A DNA stretch of 29,744 nucleotides from contig JAPDQY010000066.1 in NCBI GenBank assembly GCA_034505235.1, forward strand, positions 1 through 29,744, given 5' to 3'. A program made the translations under genes and the position numbers. Below, one piece after another: positions 18,826 to 25,781 of the stretch (its first letter is position 1; the number at the start of each line of letters is the position of its first letter). The stretch is from Coneutiohabitans thermophilus. Lineage in GTDB: Bacteria; Zhuqueibacterota; Zhuqueibacteria; Zhuqueibacterales; Zhuqueibacteraceae. Under the pieces are notes generated by a model that did no database searches, had not been told where the DNA came from, and worked only from the letters and a program-made list of their open reading frames with translations.

Positions 18826-18847
18826 GTAGCGCAGGCTTCCAGCCTGC
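18826..18847. repeat. Short dispersed palindromic repeat (GTAGC-GCAGGC type)
   Basis: GTAGC followed by GCAGGCTTCCAGCCTGC forms a 7-bp stem with a 3-base loop at 18831-18847. I recognise this unit as one that recurs in intergenic DNA of many uncultured and environmental bacterial genomes; the recognition is from memory and only one copy is in this window. Confidence 0.5.
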
Positions 18848-18990
18848 CTGCAGACATTTTCATCGTAATGGGTGTGCAAATGCACATGGCAAATTCCTGA
18901 ATTTTGGATTTTCTTTTTGCCACTTTCGCAGGCTGGTTCACCAACACCGCACTAAAATCGCGAGGCCGGGGAGGCAGGCGTTGTTTTCCC

Positions 18991-19626
18991 TCAAAACACC
19001 AGCGCCAAACCGACGGTTGGAATGTGCACGAACTCATACAGGCCGCTGAAGCGCAGGTAAAGCACATCATAGTCGAACACCAGCGCCAGCCGGCTGCCCT
19101 GAATGAACAGCTCGCCCTGCAGGCCGCCGGCGAAATTGATCTTGGTCTCGGTGTGCTTTTGGTCGAGGCTGTTGCGCGCGCGCAGATGATAGGCGCCGCC
19201 ACCCAGGCTGCCGTTGACGAAAAGCCGCTGCAGATGCAGCAGGTGGTATTGCAACTGCAGATTCACATTGTAGACTTTGGAGCGCACCTGGTCGCGGCCC
19301 AGGTCGAACTTGTCGCCGATGTAAAGCGCGAACAGTTTGAACTGCTGGCGCCGGCTCATCTGGTTGGCATAGGTCAATTTGGCGGTGCGGCCGTATTGCA
19401 GCGCCAGCGCGTTCGAATGAATGGTGTGAAAATACTTGCTCGGCTGCGCACGGCCCGCCGCCGGCAGGCACAGCAGCAGCGCAACAATCACCGGCAGAAA
19501 GCACCGGGGGGTGGGAACGCGCAACGCCCCGCGCGCCCGCAACACCGGCGGCATGAGCGGCGCGGCCGGCCGCGCGCTTGTGACCGGACGATTTTTCAGC
19601 ATTGCACCACCATGAAAGCTCATCAT
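18991..19626 (-). CDS. Small predicted outer-membrane protein, possible TraO equivalent
   Basis: A 211-residue protein and the last gene of the secretion locus. The ATG at 19626 has GAGGAGAGG 6-9 bases upstream; a TTG at 19674 overlapping the previous stop is less likely. A long basic n-region (about 45 residues) precedes the hydrophobic FLPVIVALLLCLPAAGRAQ signal. The mature part has alternating hydrophobic strands rich in Tyr/Phe (KVYNVNLQLQYHLL, FVNGSLGGGAYHLRA, SRLALVFDYDVLYLRF) and ends in GLALVF, with a C-terminal Phe as in many beta-barrel proteins. Size, position after the VirB10-like gene and barrel-like pattern resemble TraO of Bacteroidetes conjugation systems. I see no diagnostic motif, so TraO is a hypothesis from context. 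Confidence 0.7.
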   Translation of the reverse strand: MMSFHGGAMLKNRPVTSARPAAPLMPPVLRARGALRVPTPRCFLPVIVALLLCLPAAGRAQPSKYFHTIHSNALALQYGRTAKLTYANQMSRRQQFKLFALYIGDKFDLGRDQVRSKVYNVNLQLQYHLLHLQRLFVNGSLGGGAYHLRARNSLDQKHTETKINFAGGLQGELFIQGSRLALVFDYDVLYLRFSGLYEFVHIPTVGLALVF

Positions 19627-19670
19627 GCTTGTCCTCTCCTCATGCGGGTTGCCTGATCGGCGGGAGCCGG

Positions 19671-20993
19671 TCAATTGCAGGGGATTTTAACTTGTTTGAT
19701 CACCTCGCCGGTCACATTGCGGTTTCGCACCCGCAGTTGCACGGGATACTCTCCACTCCGGGCATAGCTGTGGCGCACCGTTGACAGCGTGGCGCCGCTC
19801 TCCATGGTGCCGTCGCCAAAATCCCACTCATAGTTGTCGATCGCATCATTCGGCGGCGCGTTGGGATCGTAGCTGGTCGAAATGAACGTGACGTTGCCAA
19901 GATCACAATCGCGCCAGATGAAATCCGCCACCGGCGGCGTGACGACGGTTACCGGCACCGTCTCACTGCTGGTGGCGCCCACGTTGTCCCGCACGGTCAG
20001 GCGCACGACATACGGCGAGTTGGGCGGGCTGTCGCGCAAATAGGTGTAGGAGCCGCTGTCCGCCTGCGAGCTGCCGCCATCCCCAAAGGTGATGTCATAT
20101 GCGACGATCTCGCCGTCGCCATCACGGCTGCCCCGGGCATTGTAAATGATCGTCAGCGGCGCGCTGCCGACGGTGGGGGTGACGCTCAACGCCGCCACCG
20201 GCGGTTGATTGAAAGTGGTCACCACCCGGTCCAGACTGTCCGCTGCGCCCTCCTCATCCCTGATGATCAGTCGCACGGTGTACGAACCCGAGCGCAAATA
20301 ATCATGATGGATGGTGCTCGAACGCGAAGTCACCCGGCTGCTGTTGTCGCCGAACGACCACACATAGGCGCTGATGGTGCCGTCGCGGTCGGTGCTGCTG
20401 CTGGCATCAAAGTCAACCCCGTAAGGCGGATTTTGCTGGCCGCCGAGCTGCACACGAAAGCGCACCAGCGGCTTCAGATTCTCAAAGAAGGTGGTGGACG
20501 CCAGCTTGACTTCGGAATCCTTCACCCCGTCGCTGATCTGCAGTTGCAAATCCACGATGCCGGATTTCGCCGGGATCAGAAAAATTTCATCATTGAGCTG
20601 CGGGGGCACATCGAAAGACAGCCCATCCGCGCCCGGATTGCTGAAGTGGGTGCTCACCAGCCGGCCGCTGCCCGCCAGAAATTTGAAGCTGGCGCGCAGC
20701 GGGCGGTTCTTGTTCCGCAATTCCGCATCTTCGTATTGCAGCGCGATGGCATAGGCCTCGCCTGCCCGGTATTTCAACGAATCGCCGCTGGCCCGCAGCC
20801 GCGCATCCGGCAGCGTCACATCCGGCTTGAAGGCAAAATTGCGAATCACCGGTGCCGTGTTGCCGGCTGAAAACGGATCCTTGTGCGATTCACACGACCA
20901 CAGGCTGCCGAGTGCCAGCAAGCCTGCCGCCACCAGCGCCAGCCCGTGACCGCTTTGCACACGGCGTTCAGAAAATGTTGGTAATCTGCGCAT
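19671..20993 (-). CDS. Lipoprotein with three PKD domains, coupled to VirB10
   Basis: A 440-residue predicted lipoprotein. The start at 20993 follows GGAG, and the N-terminus has a hydrophobic stretch (GLALVAAGLLALGS) with lipobox LWSC, Cys34 being the lipidated residue. An N-terminal domain of about 150 residues (APVIRNFAFKPDVTL onward) has no family I recognise. Three PKD-type beta-sandwich domains follow, each with the WSFGD/ITFGD/WDFGD signature: AYVWSFGDNSS, AYDITFGDGGS and NYEWDFGDGTM. The gene overlaps the 3' end of the VirB10-like gene by 26 bases in another frame, so translation is likely coupled. PKD domains mediate protein or glycan contacts outside the cell. From its place I infer an outer-membrane component of the secretion machine, perhaps filling the VirB7 role, but this is unproven. 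Confidence 0.88.
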   Translation of the reverse strand: MRRLPTFSERRVQSGHGLALVAAGLLALGSLWSCESHKDPFSAGNTAPVIRNFAFKPDVTLPDARLRASGDSLKYRAGEAYAIALQYEDAELRNKNRPLRASFKFLAGSGRLVSTHFSNPGADGLSFDVPPQLNDEIFLIPAKSGIVDLQLQISDGVKDSEVKLASTTFFENLKPLVRFRVQLGGQQNPPYGVDFDASSSTDRDGTISAYVWSFGDNSSRVTSRSSTIHHDYLRSGSYTVRLIIRDEEGAADSLDRVVTTFNQPPVAALSVTPTVGSAPLTIIYNARGSRDGDGEIVAYDITFGDGGSSQADSGSYTYLRDSPPNSPYVVRLTVRDNVGATSSETVPVTVVTPPVADFIWRDCDLGNVTFISTSYDPNAPPNDAIDNYEWDFGDGTMESGATLSTVRHSYARSGEYPVQLRVRNRNVTGEVIKQVKIPCN

Positions 20994-21897
20994 AGAACTC
21001 CAAACCCTCCTCCAAGGTGGTGACTTCCTGATTGAACGGCGTAACTTCCTGATCGGCAGCGTAGCGTCCGACAATGGGAATGCCGGAGGCCAGGCTGCGC
21101 AATTCGTCCAAAACCACTTTGCGGGTTTTGTCATCGAGCGGGGTGTAGGGAATGCCGGGCANNNNNNNNNNCCGCTTGAGATCATAGGCGCGGCCGCTGC
21201 AGGAGCGTGTCACGCCATTGATGCGTATTTCCCGAAATTGGATCTCCACCCGGTTGTTTTGCAAGGTCGCCACACCCAGCAATTGCGCCCGCCGCGGAAT
21301 CTCGATGCTGCCCCAGCGGCCCTCGCTGATCACCCGCGCCAGCACCAGGCTGTTGTTCGTCACCGGCGTCTGATCCGGCAACATGACCTTGAGCAAAACC
21401 GACTGCAGGCCCAGCGCACTCGTGGTCGAAAGTTGATTCGACTCCAGCGTGCTGTGCACGATCATGCTGCGGCCGCTGGCCGGCACGGGCAGTGGGGCGC
21501 TGGGAAATTCCTGCGTGGCGGGCGCGGCCGCAGGCGCGGTTCGTTTTGCCGCTGCGGCGGCCGGTGGCGTTTGCCCGCGTTGCGGGGCCGGCACCTCGGT
21601 GCGTTCCTCCGGCCGGCTTGTCGGGATGATGGCCGGCGGCTCACTGGGTTTGTAGTAATCGCCCAGGGAAATCGTATCGAGCTTGATGATGTCATAGTTG
21701 AGCTGCTGTTGCGGCAGCTTTGGCCGCGCCGCAAACGGCGTCACCAGCTTCGGCTTGCTCGCGGCATTGCGCTGATAGAGCGCCAGCACGAACAGCACGA
21801 ATATGATGAAACCCGCCACGCTCGCCAGCATCGCCATCTGCGGCTTCAGCCGGCGCCGGCCCTGGCGGGTCTCGAAAAATATTCTTTCCAGATTCAC
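20968..21897 (-). CDS. traM: VirB10/TraM-like T4SS core protein, interrupted by a 10-N gap
   Basis: About 309 residues. VirB10 proteins span from the inner membrane to the outer-membrane core of type IV secretion systems. A short cytoplasmic segment (NLERIFFETRQGRRRLKPQM) leads to one transmembrane helix (MLASVAGFIIFVLFVLALY), then a Pro/Ala-rich periplasmic linker. The C-terminal beta domain has VLLKVMLPDQTPVTNNSLVL, a later RRAQLLGVATLQNNRVEIQF and GVTRSCSGRAYDL, the pattern of Bacteroidetes conj_TraM proteins. I chose GTG at 21897 because GGAG lies 7 bases upstream; an in-frame ATG at 21957 without a clear Shine-Dalgarno sequence is the alternative. The N run at 21162-21171 falls near the end. 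Both sides are open in the same frame and read sensibly, so the real gap may be small and a multiple of three, but its length is unknown. Confidence 0.78.
   Translation of the reverse strand: MNLERIFFETRQGRRRLKPQMAMLASVAGFIIFVLFVLALYQRNAASKPKLVTPFAARPKLPQQQLNYDIIKLDTISLGDYYKPSEPPAIIPTSRPEERTEVPAPQRGQTPPAAAAAKRTAPAAAPATQEFPSAPLPVPASGRSMIVHSTLESNQLSTTSALGLQSVLLKVMLPDQTPVTNNSLVLARVISEGRWGSIEIPRRAQLLGVATLQNNRVEIQFREIRINGVTRSCSGRAYDLKRXXXXPGIPYTPLDDKTRKVVLDELRSLASGIPIVGRYAADQEVTPFNQEVTTLEEGLEFYAQITNIF
21162..21171. other. Scaffold gap (10 N)
   Basis: Ten undetermined bases inside the VirB10-like gene. Ten Ns is a common default spacer, so the true length is not given by the run. It affects four codons between YDLKR and PGIPYTP. 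Confidence 0.95.
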
Positions 21898-21980
21898 CGT
21901 ATCTCTCCACTGGGTATTTTTCACCGCCTGATGTTGCCGTCGCGCACCGCGGCCCATGACCTGGCGGCACGCTTGCCGGC

Positions 21981-22829
21981 TTATTCGACAAATGATCCGG
22001 GCACCCGCAGCACCAGATCACGCCGGCCGCTCTCCTCGGTGCATTTGATCTCGATATCGCTGCGGTCGCTGAAACCGTGCTTGTCGAAGACGAACAGCAT
22101 ACGCGTGCTGCTGTTCGGCTCGACGCGCGCGGTATAGGCCTCCTGCAGCGGCTCCAGCTCCTCTTCCTTGACCCGTTTTTTGAAGAACAACAGCGAGCGC
22201 GCATTTTCGACCAGACGAAAACGCACGAAACCGATGTCATAGGGAATGCGTGAATTGTTCACCAGCGTGCCGATCACGAACAGCTTTTCCTCGATCATCG
22301 CCATGTGATCGACCGCGAAGATCACGCCCGAGTTGACCATGCTGTAGGTATATGGTCGCGGCGTCTTGAGATAGGAGGCCAGCAGCGCCCGGCTCTTCGG
22401 CGAGAGGTCTTTCAAGTTCGGCGATTTCGCCGCGGCACTTTTCGCCGCCGCGTTTCCCGTTGCTTCGCCGGGGTGCGAGCTGCCGTTTTTGCCCCCGGCG
22501 GGCATGCTCGCGGCCGGCGCCGTGGGTTGCAGCCGCACCTCCAAATCCGGCCGGTCGGAAACTTGCAACAGCAAATTGTAGGAGTCCGGCCCCGCCTTGA
22601 TGAACATGTTCGTGCTGCCCTGGCTGACCACCGGCTTGACCAGGATGTAATTGCCCGCGCTTTGGGTGGTGAACTGCTCGGGATTGCCCACGGTCACCAG
22701 CTCCGGCGGCACCGGGCACACGATCACCGTGGCAAAACCCGGCTTGACGCGCACCGCGCTCGGTGCCTGCGCGGTTGCAGCCTGCGCCAGCAGGCACAGC
22801 ACGGCGGCAAAAAAATTGAGCGTTTTCAT
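21981..22829 (-). CDS. traN: VirB9/TraN-like T4SS outer-membrane core protein
   Basis: A 282-residue exported protein. VirB9 proteins line the outer-membrane core of type IV secretion systems with VirB10 and VirB7. The signal peptide is MKTLNFFAAVLCLLAQAATA followed by QA. The N-terminal part has KPGFATVIVCPVPPELVTVG and FTTQSAGNYILVKPV, then NMFIKAGPDSYNLLLQVSD, the beta-strand layout of VirB9. The C-terminal domain (LFVIGTLVNNSRIPYDIGFV, then RFRL, and later RRDLVLRV) resembles the DUF4138/TraN domain of Bacteroidetes conjugation proteins. The ATG at 22829 overlaps the stop of the VirB8-like gene as ATGA, so the two are translationally coupled. A Gly/Ser/Ala/Lys-rich linker separates the two domains. 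The VirB10-like gene begins 83 bases after its stop. Confidence 0.8.
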   Translation of the reverse strand: MKTLNFFAAVLCLLAQAATAQAPSAVRVKPGFATVIVCPVPPELVTVGNPEQFTTQSAGNYILVKPVVSQGSTNMFIKAGPDSYNLLLQVSDRPDLEVRLQPTAPAASMPAGGKNGSSHPGEATGNAAAKSAAAKSPNLKDLSPKSRALLASYLKTPRPYTYSMVNSGVIFAVDHMAMIEEKLFVIGTLVNNSRIPYDIGFVRFRLVENARSLLFFKKRVKEEELEPLQEAYTARVEPNSSTRMLFVFDKHGFSDRSDIEIKCTEESGRRDLVLRVPGSFVE

Positions 22830-23404
22830 GTTTTTTCTTGTGTGTAATTGATGATGCGAAGGCCAAAAGGATTCGATTCCGTGCGATTGACGACATTGAT
22901 GGTCAGGGTGAAGCGCAGGGGAATCGGCGGCTGGCCGGGAAAGACCTGCTGGCCCGCAACATACGCGCTGAACGGATCGCCCTGCGACACCCGGATCTCC
23001 TCGACATTGAACTTCACCGTGCCCGGCGTGTTCTGCACGATTTTGGGAATCTCCGAAGTTTTGATGGTGTTGTACATCAACACCTCCAGCTCGGTCGAAC
23101 ACATCTGCAGCGCGGTTTTGATGTGCTCGTTGAAATTCTCGCGGTTGAATTCCAGCAGATTTTTGGCAAAGGTCAGGGCAAACTGCCGCACCTCATGCAC
23201 CGAGCGCGCCTCGCCGTAGGGCGTGGTGGCATAGGCATAGCCCTCCTTGACCAGAAACGTCTGCACCGGCCGCGTGAAACCCAAATAGGCCAGGAAAGCC
23301 AATCCGAGATTCACGCCCACCAGCAGCAGCACCAGTCGCTTGAGAAAAATGTTGCTCTTGATCAGCTCGCCATAGAATTCGTAATACTCGGGAGTGGGAC
23401 GCAT
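22826..23404 (-). CDS. VirB8/TraK-like T4SS inner-membrane protein
   Basis: A 192-residue bitopic membrane protein. VirB8-type proteins nucleate assembly of the secretion channel in the inner membrane. A short cytoplasmic N-terminus (MRPTPEYYEFYGELIKSNIF) precedes one transmembrane helix (LKRLVLLLVGVNLGLAFLAY). The rest is a periplasmic domain of NTF2-like alpha+beta pattern ending in PLRFTLTINVVNRTESNPFG. The NPFGLRI ending is similar to the NPHG motif of Bacteroidetes TraK as I recall it. Family assignment rests on topology, length and its place between the VirB6-like and VirB9-like genes more than on strong motifs. It overlaps the next gene by four bases. A 215-base gap with an inverted repeat lies upstream, so a separate promoter is possible. 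Confidence 0.72.
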   Translation of the reverse strand: MRPTPEYYEFYGELIKSNIFLKRLVLLLVGVNLGLAFLAYLGFTRPVQTFLVKEGYAYATTPYGEARSVHEVRQFALTFAKNLLEFNRENFNEHIKTALQMCSTELEVLMYNTIKTSEIPKIVQNTPGTVKFNVEEIRVSQGDPFSAYVAGQQVFPGQPPIPLRFTLTINVVNRTESNPFGLRIINYTQEKT

Positions 23405-23460
23405 GGCGCATCTCGAAGAATTGGATGACTGAAAGCGTGCCTGTCAGATGCCTGTTGTTG

Positions 23461-23476
23461 GTTGTGATGTCACAAC
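23461..23476. promoter_or_regulatory. Operator-like inverted repeat upstream of the VirB8-like gene
   Basis: GTTGTGA-TG-TCACAAC is a perfect 7-bp inverted repeat with a 2-base centre, 57 bases before the ATG at 23404, in the longest gap (215 bases) of the core part of the locus. It looks like a binding site for a dimeric regulator. No regulator gene lies in the window to pair it with. Confidence 0.4.
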
Positions 23477-23619
23477 ATGACGCCAATGAATTGCACTAAA
23501 ATCAACCGGAGGCCGCGCGAATGTAACCATCGGCTCTCTTGCGCGGTTCCGGCAAAATCACAAACGCTTTACCCGCCGGAGTTGGAAACAAAAAAACCGG
23601 CGAAGCGGCCCGCATCCGG

Positions 23620-24627
23620 CTAGCCAAGGTTGCCCGCCGGTTGCCGCGACCCGGCAAACGGCCACGTCGCCACCGGCGATTCTGGCTGCACCATTGCCGC
23701 CGCCGCGGCTTGTGCCGCCTGCGCCGCCGGGCTGCTGGCCAGGGTCTGCGCACCGGTGATGATGGTATCCCCGGTGCGCGTCGCCACATTGTGGCTGATG
23801 TTGCTGGTGTATGCCTTGACGTTCTTCCACACCGTCGAAATCACCAGGCCGGCGGTCAAGCCCGTGCCGTAGCTGCCGAGATCCGCGCTCGCCGAGGCCA
23901 GCTTGAAGATGCCCGCCGAGAGTTTGGGAATCAACACGATGGTGATCGCAATCAGCACGCCCAAAATAAAGGTGTCCCACAAGACCCCCTTGTCGCCCGC
24001 GGCCACCGCCTGTTGAAACGCACTGGCACTGGTGATGGTCTTCACCAGGCGAAACAAAATCGCCACCAACACCGACCAGAAATTCACCGAGCAGAAATTC
24101 GAAAGCCAGATCTTGAAGACATCATGAAACTGCGGGAACAGCGAGAGCACGATCGCCACCGGTCCGAGCAGATAGAAGAAAATCTGCACCAGCACCTGGA
24201 TGATCATGAAAATCTCATAAACCACCATCACCAGCAGGTACGACAGCGAAGACAGCGACTCCAGGCTGAAAATGTTGAACAGCGACAGTTTCACGCCGCC
24301 GTTGCCGTCGCCAAAAAAAGCGCCGAGATATTCCGTCATGAGATTGTCCGACTCCAGGTCGAAAATCGCGCGCGCCAGCAGCACGAACAGCTTGCCCAGC
24401 CACACCGCCCAGATCTTGTAGGTCGCCAGCCCGATGGCGCTGAAAGCGATGAACAGCAGGTGATAAAAGGGATCCCCGCCCTCCTGGCCGCTGCTCATGC
24501 GCAGCACCACCGCCAGAAAGTAGAAAATCATGCCGACCGTGAAAATATAGGTCGCTATCGTGACGATGTAATCCACGAGCTGGTGGACGGATTCGAAAAA
24601 AACCGGACTGAAAAAGATTTCGAGCAT
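23620..24627 (-). CDS. VirB6/TraJ-like polytopic T4SS membrane protein
   Basis: A 335-residue inner-membrane protein of the secretion channel. I use the ATG at 24627 (MLEIFFSPVFFESVHQLVDY); the frame is open to 24711, but the added residues do not look native. About six to seven hydrophobic helices are visible: IVTIATYIFTVGMIFYFLAV, LLFIAFSAIGLATYKIWAVW, SYLLVMVVYEIFMIIQVLVQ with the adjacent IFFYLLGPVAIVLSLF, NFWSVLVAILFRLVKT, TFILGVLIAITIVLIP and GLTAGLVISTVW. A cytoplasmic or periplasmic loop with EYLGAFFGDGNGG separates the first and second halves, and the C-terminus is Ala-rich. The central PVAIVLSLFPQF..VFKIWLSNF segment is typical of the TraJ/TrbL/VirB6 group. A 182-base gap separates it from the VirB5-like gene. 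Confidence 0.78.
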   Translation of the reverse strand: MLEIFFSPVFFESVHQLVDYIVTIATYIFTVGMIFYFLAVVLRMSSGQEGGDPFYHLLFIAFSAIGLATYKIWAVWLGKLFVLLARAIFDLESDNLMTEYLGAFFGDGNGGVKLSLFNIFSLESLSSLSYLLVMVVYEIFMIIQVLVQIFFYLLGPVAIVLSLFPQFHDVFKIWLSNFCSVNFWSVLVAILFRLVKTITSASAFQQAVAAGDKGVLWDTFILGVLIAITIVLIPKLSAGIFKLASASADLGSYGTGLTAGLVISTVWKNVKAYTSNISHNVATRTGDTIITGAQTLASSPAAQAAQAAAAAMVQPESPVATWPFAGSRQPAGNLG

Positions 24628-24809
24628 AATGGATGCCTTCGCCCTCTCAAGGGGCGCCCTCGAGATTATTGCTTCACCTGCTTCCTGGATTTCGAAGAAC
24701 AGGATTCCCAACGCCCGACCTGCCCTGTCGCGCGCCGGCCGTGGCGTGCAACCGGGAGAAAGCCACCCTGTAACCGCGGCTCAACCCGGCCGCACGCGCA
24801 ACCAGCAAC

Positions 24810-25775
24810 TTACTGCGAACGCGTGCTGCCAATGTCAAAAAAACCATAGCGAATTTTTGAAGTCTTGTTCACCTGCGACTTGAGCGTCTGCCAGTCGATT
24901 TTCCTGCTGAGAAAATCCAGCTTGCGGTCGAACAGGCCCAGCTCGTTGGTGTGCGCCTCCTCCGAATACTTCAGATATTTTTCATAGTAGGAGTTGGAGA
25001 ACTCGCGCAGCTTCACCGCCTCCAGCAGGAGTTGCGTGCGTTCGGCCTCGGTGAATTTGTTTTTGTTGTTGATCACCTGTTGCTGCAGCTCCACTGCCAT
25101 CGAGTCGTAGGTTTTCGCCAGCACCTGGCTCTTCATGGCATACTCCAGCAGTGCCTTGGCAAAGGCCTCCTGTCCCAGCAGCGCATTGTGCCGCCGCACC
25201 TCGAGATCCGTGGGAATCTCCTCTTGCTGCGTGGACAGCGCGAAGCTGTTGTAGGTGCGCTCCAGCTCCCGCGCATTGCCGATCAGCGATTCCACCCCCA
25301 GCGCCGACTGGGAAAGGTCGGTGGTGGTCCCTGGCAGCCAATAGTTCAGGCGGTCGCCGTTGATGATGAAATTCGAGATCGCGTAGGAATTGCTCAAATC
25401 CAAATTCTCGATGGCACGCATGTCATTGTACAGGCTCTGGGTGAATTCGAGATCTTGACGCAGCAGGGTGTAGGTGTCGTAGAATTGCTTGAGCTGCTGC
25501 ACCAGTTGCGCCGTTTGCCGGCGCTGTTCCTCCAGCCCGAGATTGTGCTTCACCGAAATCTCGCGCAGCGTGCTGAGAATCAAACTGGTGTTGGGATCCC
25601 AAAACTGGGCGTGCGCCAAGTTTGGAAACAACGGCAAAAGAATGATCACGCAAAGACGCAGAGACGCAGAGAACACGCCAGACTTTTCTTTGCGCAACCT
25701 CTGCGTCTCCGCGTCTCTGCGTGAGCGTTGTTCAGTCGGCGCCATCTTGCAGCCTGTGAAAGATTTGTTTGGCAT
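24810..25775 (-). CDS. VirB5/TrbJ-like exported T4SS protein with repeat-derived N-terminus
   Basis: A 321-residue exported, mainly helical protein. VirB5/TrbJ proteins are periplasmic or pilus-tip components. The mature part begins near QFWDPNTSLILSTLREISVK and continues in long amphipathic helices (LEEQRRQTAQLVQQLKQFYD; VQQ..YDTYTLLRQDLEFTQ), as in TrbJ. The ATG at 25775 lies seven bases after the VirB4 stop; TTG at 25781 and ATG at 25745 are alternatives, and no Shine-Dalgarno sequence decides. The first ~50 residues are odd: RRDAETQRLRKEK and FSASLRLCV are encoded by a palindromic dispersed repeat (25646-25724). The hydrophobic part of the signal, VIILLPLFPNLAHA, follows at once. The repeat therefore supplies the n-region of the signal peptide or has displaced the original start. 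Confidence 0.72.
   Translation of the reverse strand: MPNKSFTGCKMAPTEQRSRRDAETQRLRKEKSGVFSASLRLCVIILLPLFPNLAHAQFWDPNTSLILSTLREISVKHNLGLEEQRRQTAQLVQQLKQFYDTYTLLRQDLEFTQSLYNDMRAIENLDLSNSYAISNFIINGDRLNYWLPGTTTDLSQSALGVESLIGNARELERTYNSFALSTQQEEIPTDLEVRRHNALLGQEAFAKALLEYAMKSQVLAKTYDSMAVELQQQVINNKNKFTEAERTQLLLEAVKLREFSNSYYEKYLKYSEEAHTNELGLFDRKLDFLSRKIDWQTLKSQVNKTSKIRYGFFDIGSTRSQ
25646..25724. repeat. Palindromic dispersed repeat inside the VirB5-like gene
   Basis: The left arm TCACGCAAAGACGCAGAGAC (continuing to 25672) and the right arm at 25698-25724 (ending CGCGTCTCTGCGTGA) match as inverted repeats at 24 of 27 positions around a 25-base spacer. This is the widespread repeat whose translations read RRDAETQRR and FSASLRLCV in many unrelated environmental genomes, recognised from memory. 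Confidence 0.75.
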
Positions 25776-25781
25776 ATGCAA

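Larger units (their letters stand above)
18222..18990. other. 769-base region without a supported gene
   Basis: It lies between the S9 peptidase and the last gene of the secretion locus. Several frames stay open over 250-540 bases on the plus strand (for example 18234-18779 and 18451-18765), but none begins with a convincing start or matches a family I recognise. The composition changes from frame to frame, as in a frameshifted remnant. It contains a hairpin (18380-18412) and a dispersed repeat (18826-18847). It may be a decayed gene plus intergenic DNA. Confidence 0.5.

Noticed and set aside
23461..23476. CRP/FNR-type site
   Set aside because: The half-sites TGTGA and TCACA are present, but the centre is 2 bases instead of the 6 that CRP needs.
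23590..23619. Rho-independent terminator after the VirB6-like gene (T7 run on the minus strand)
   Set aside because: Only a 4-bp CCGG/CCGG stem can be drawn before the T-run, too weak to call.
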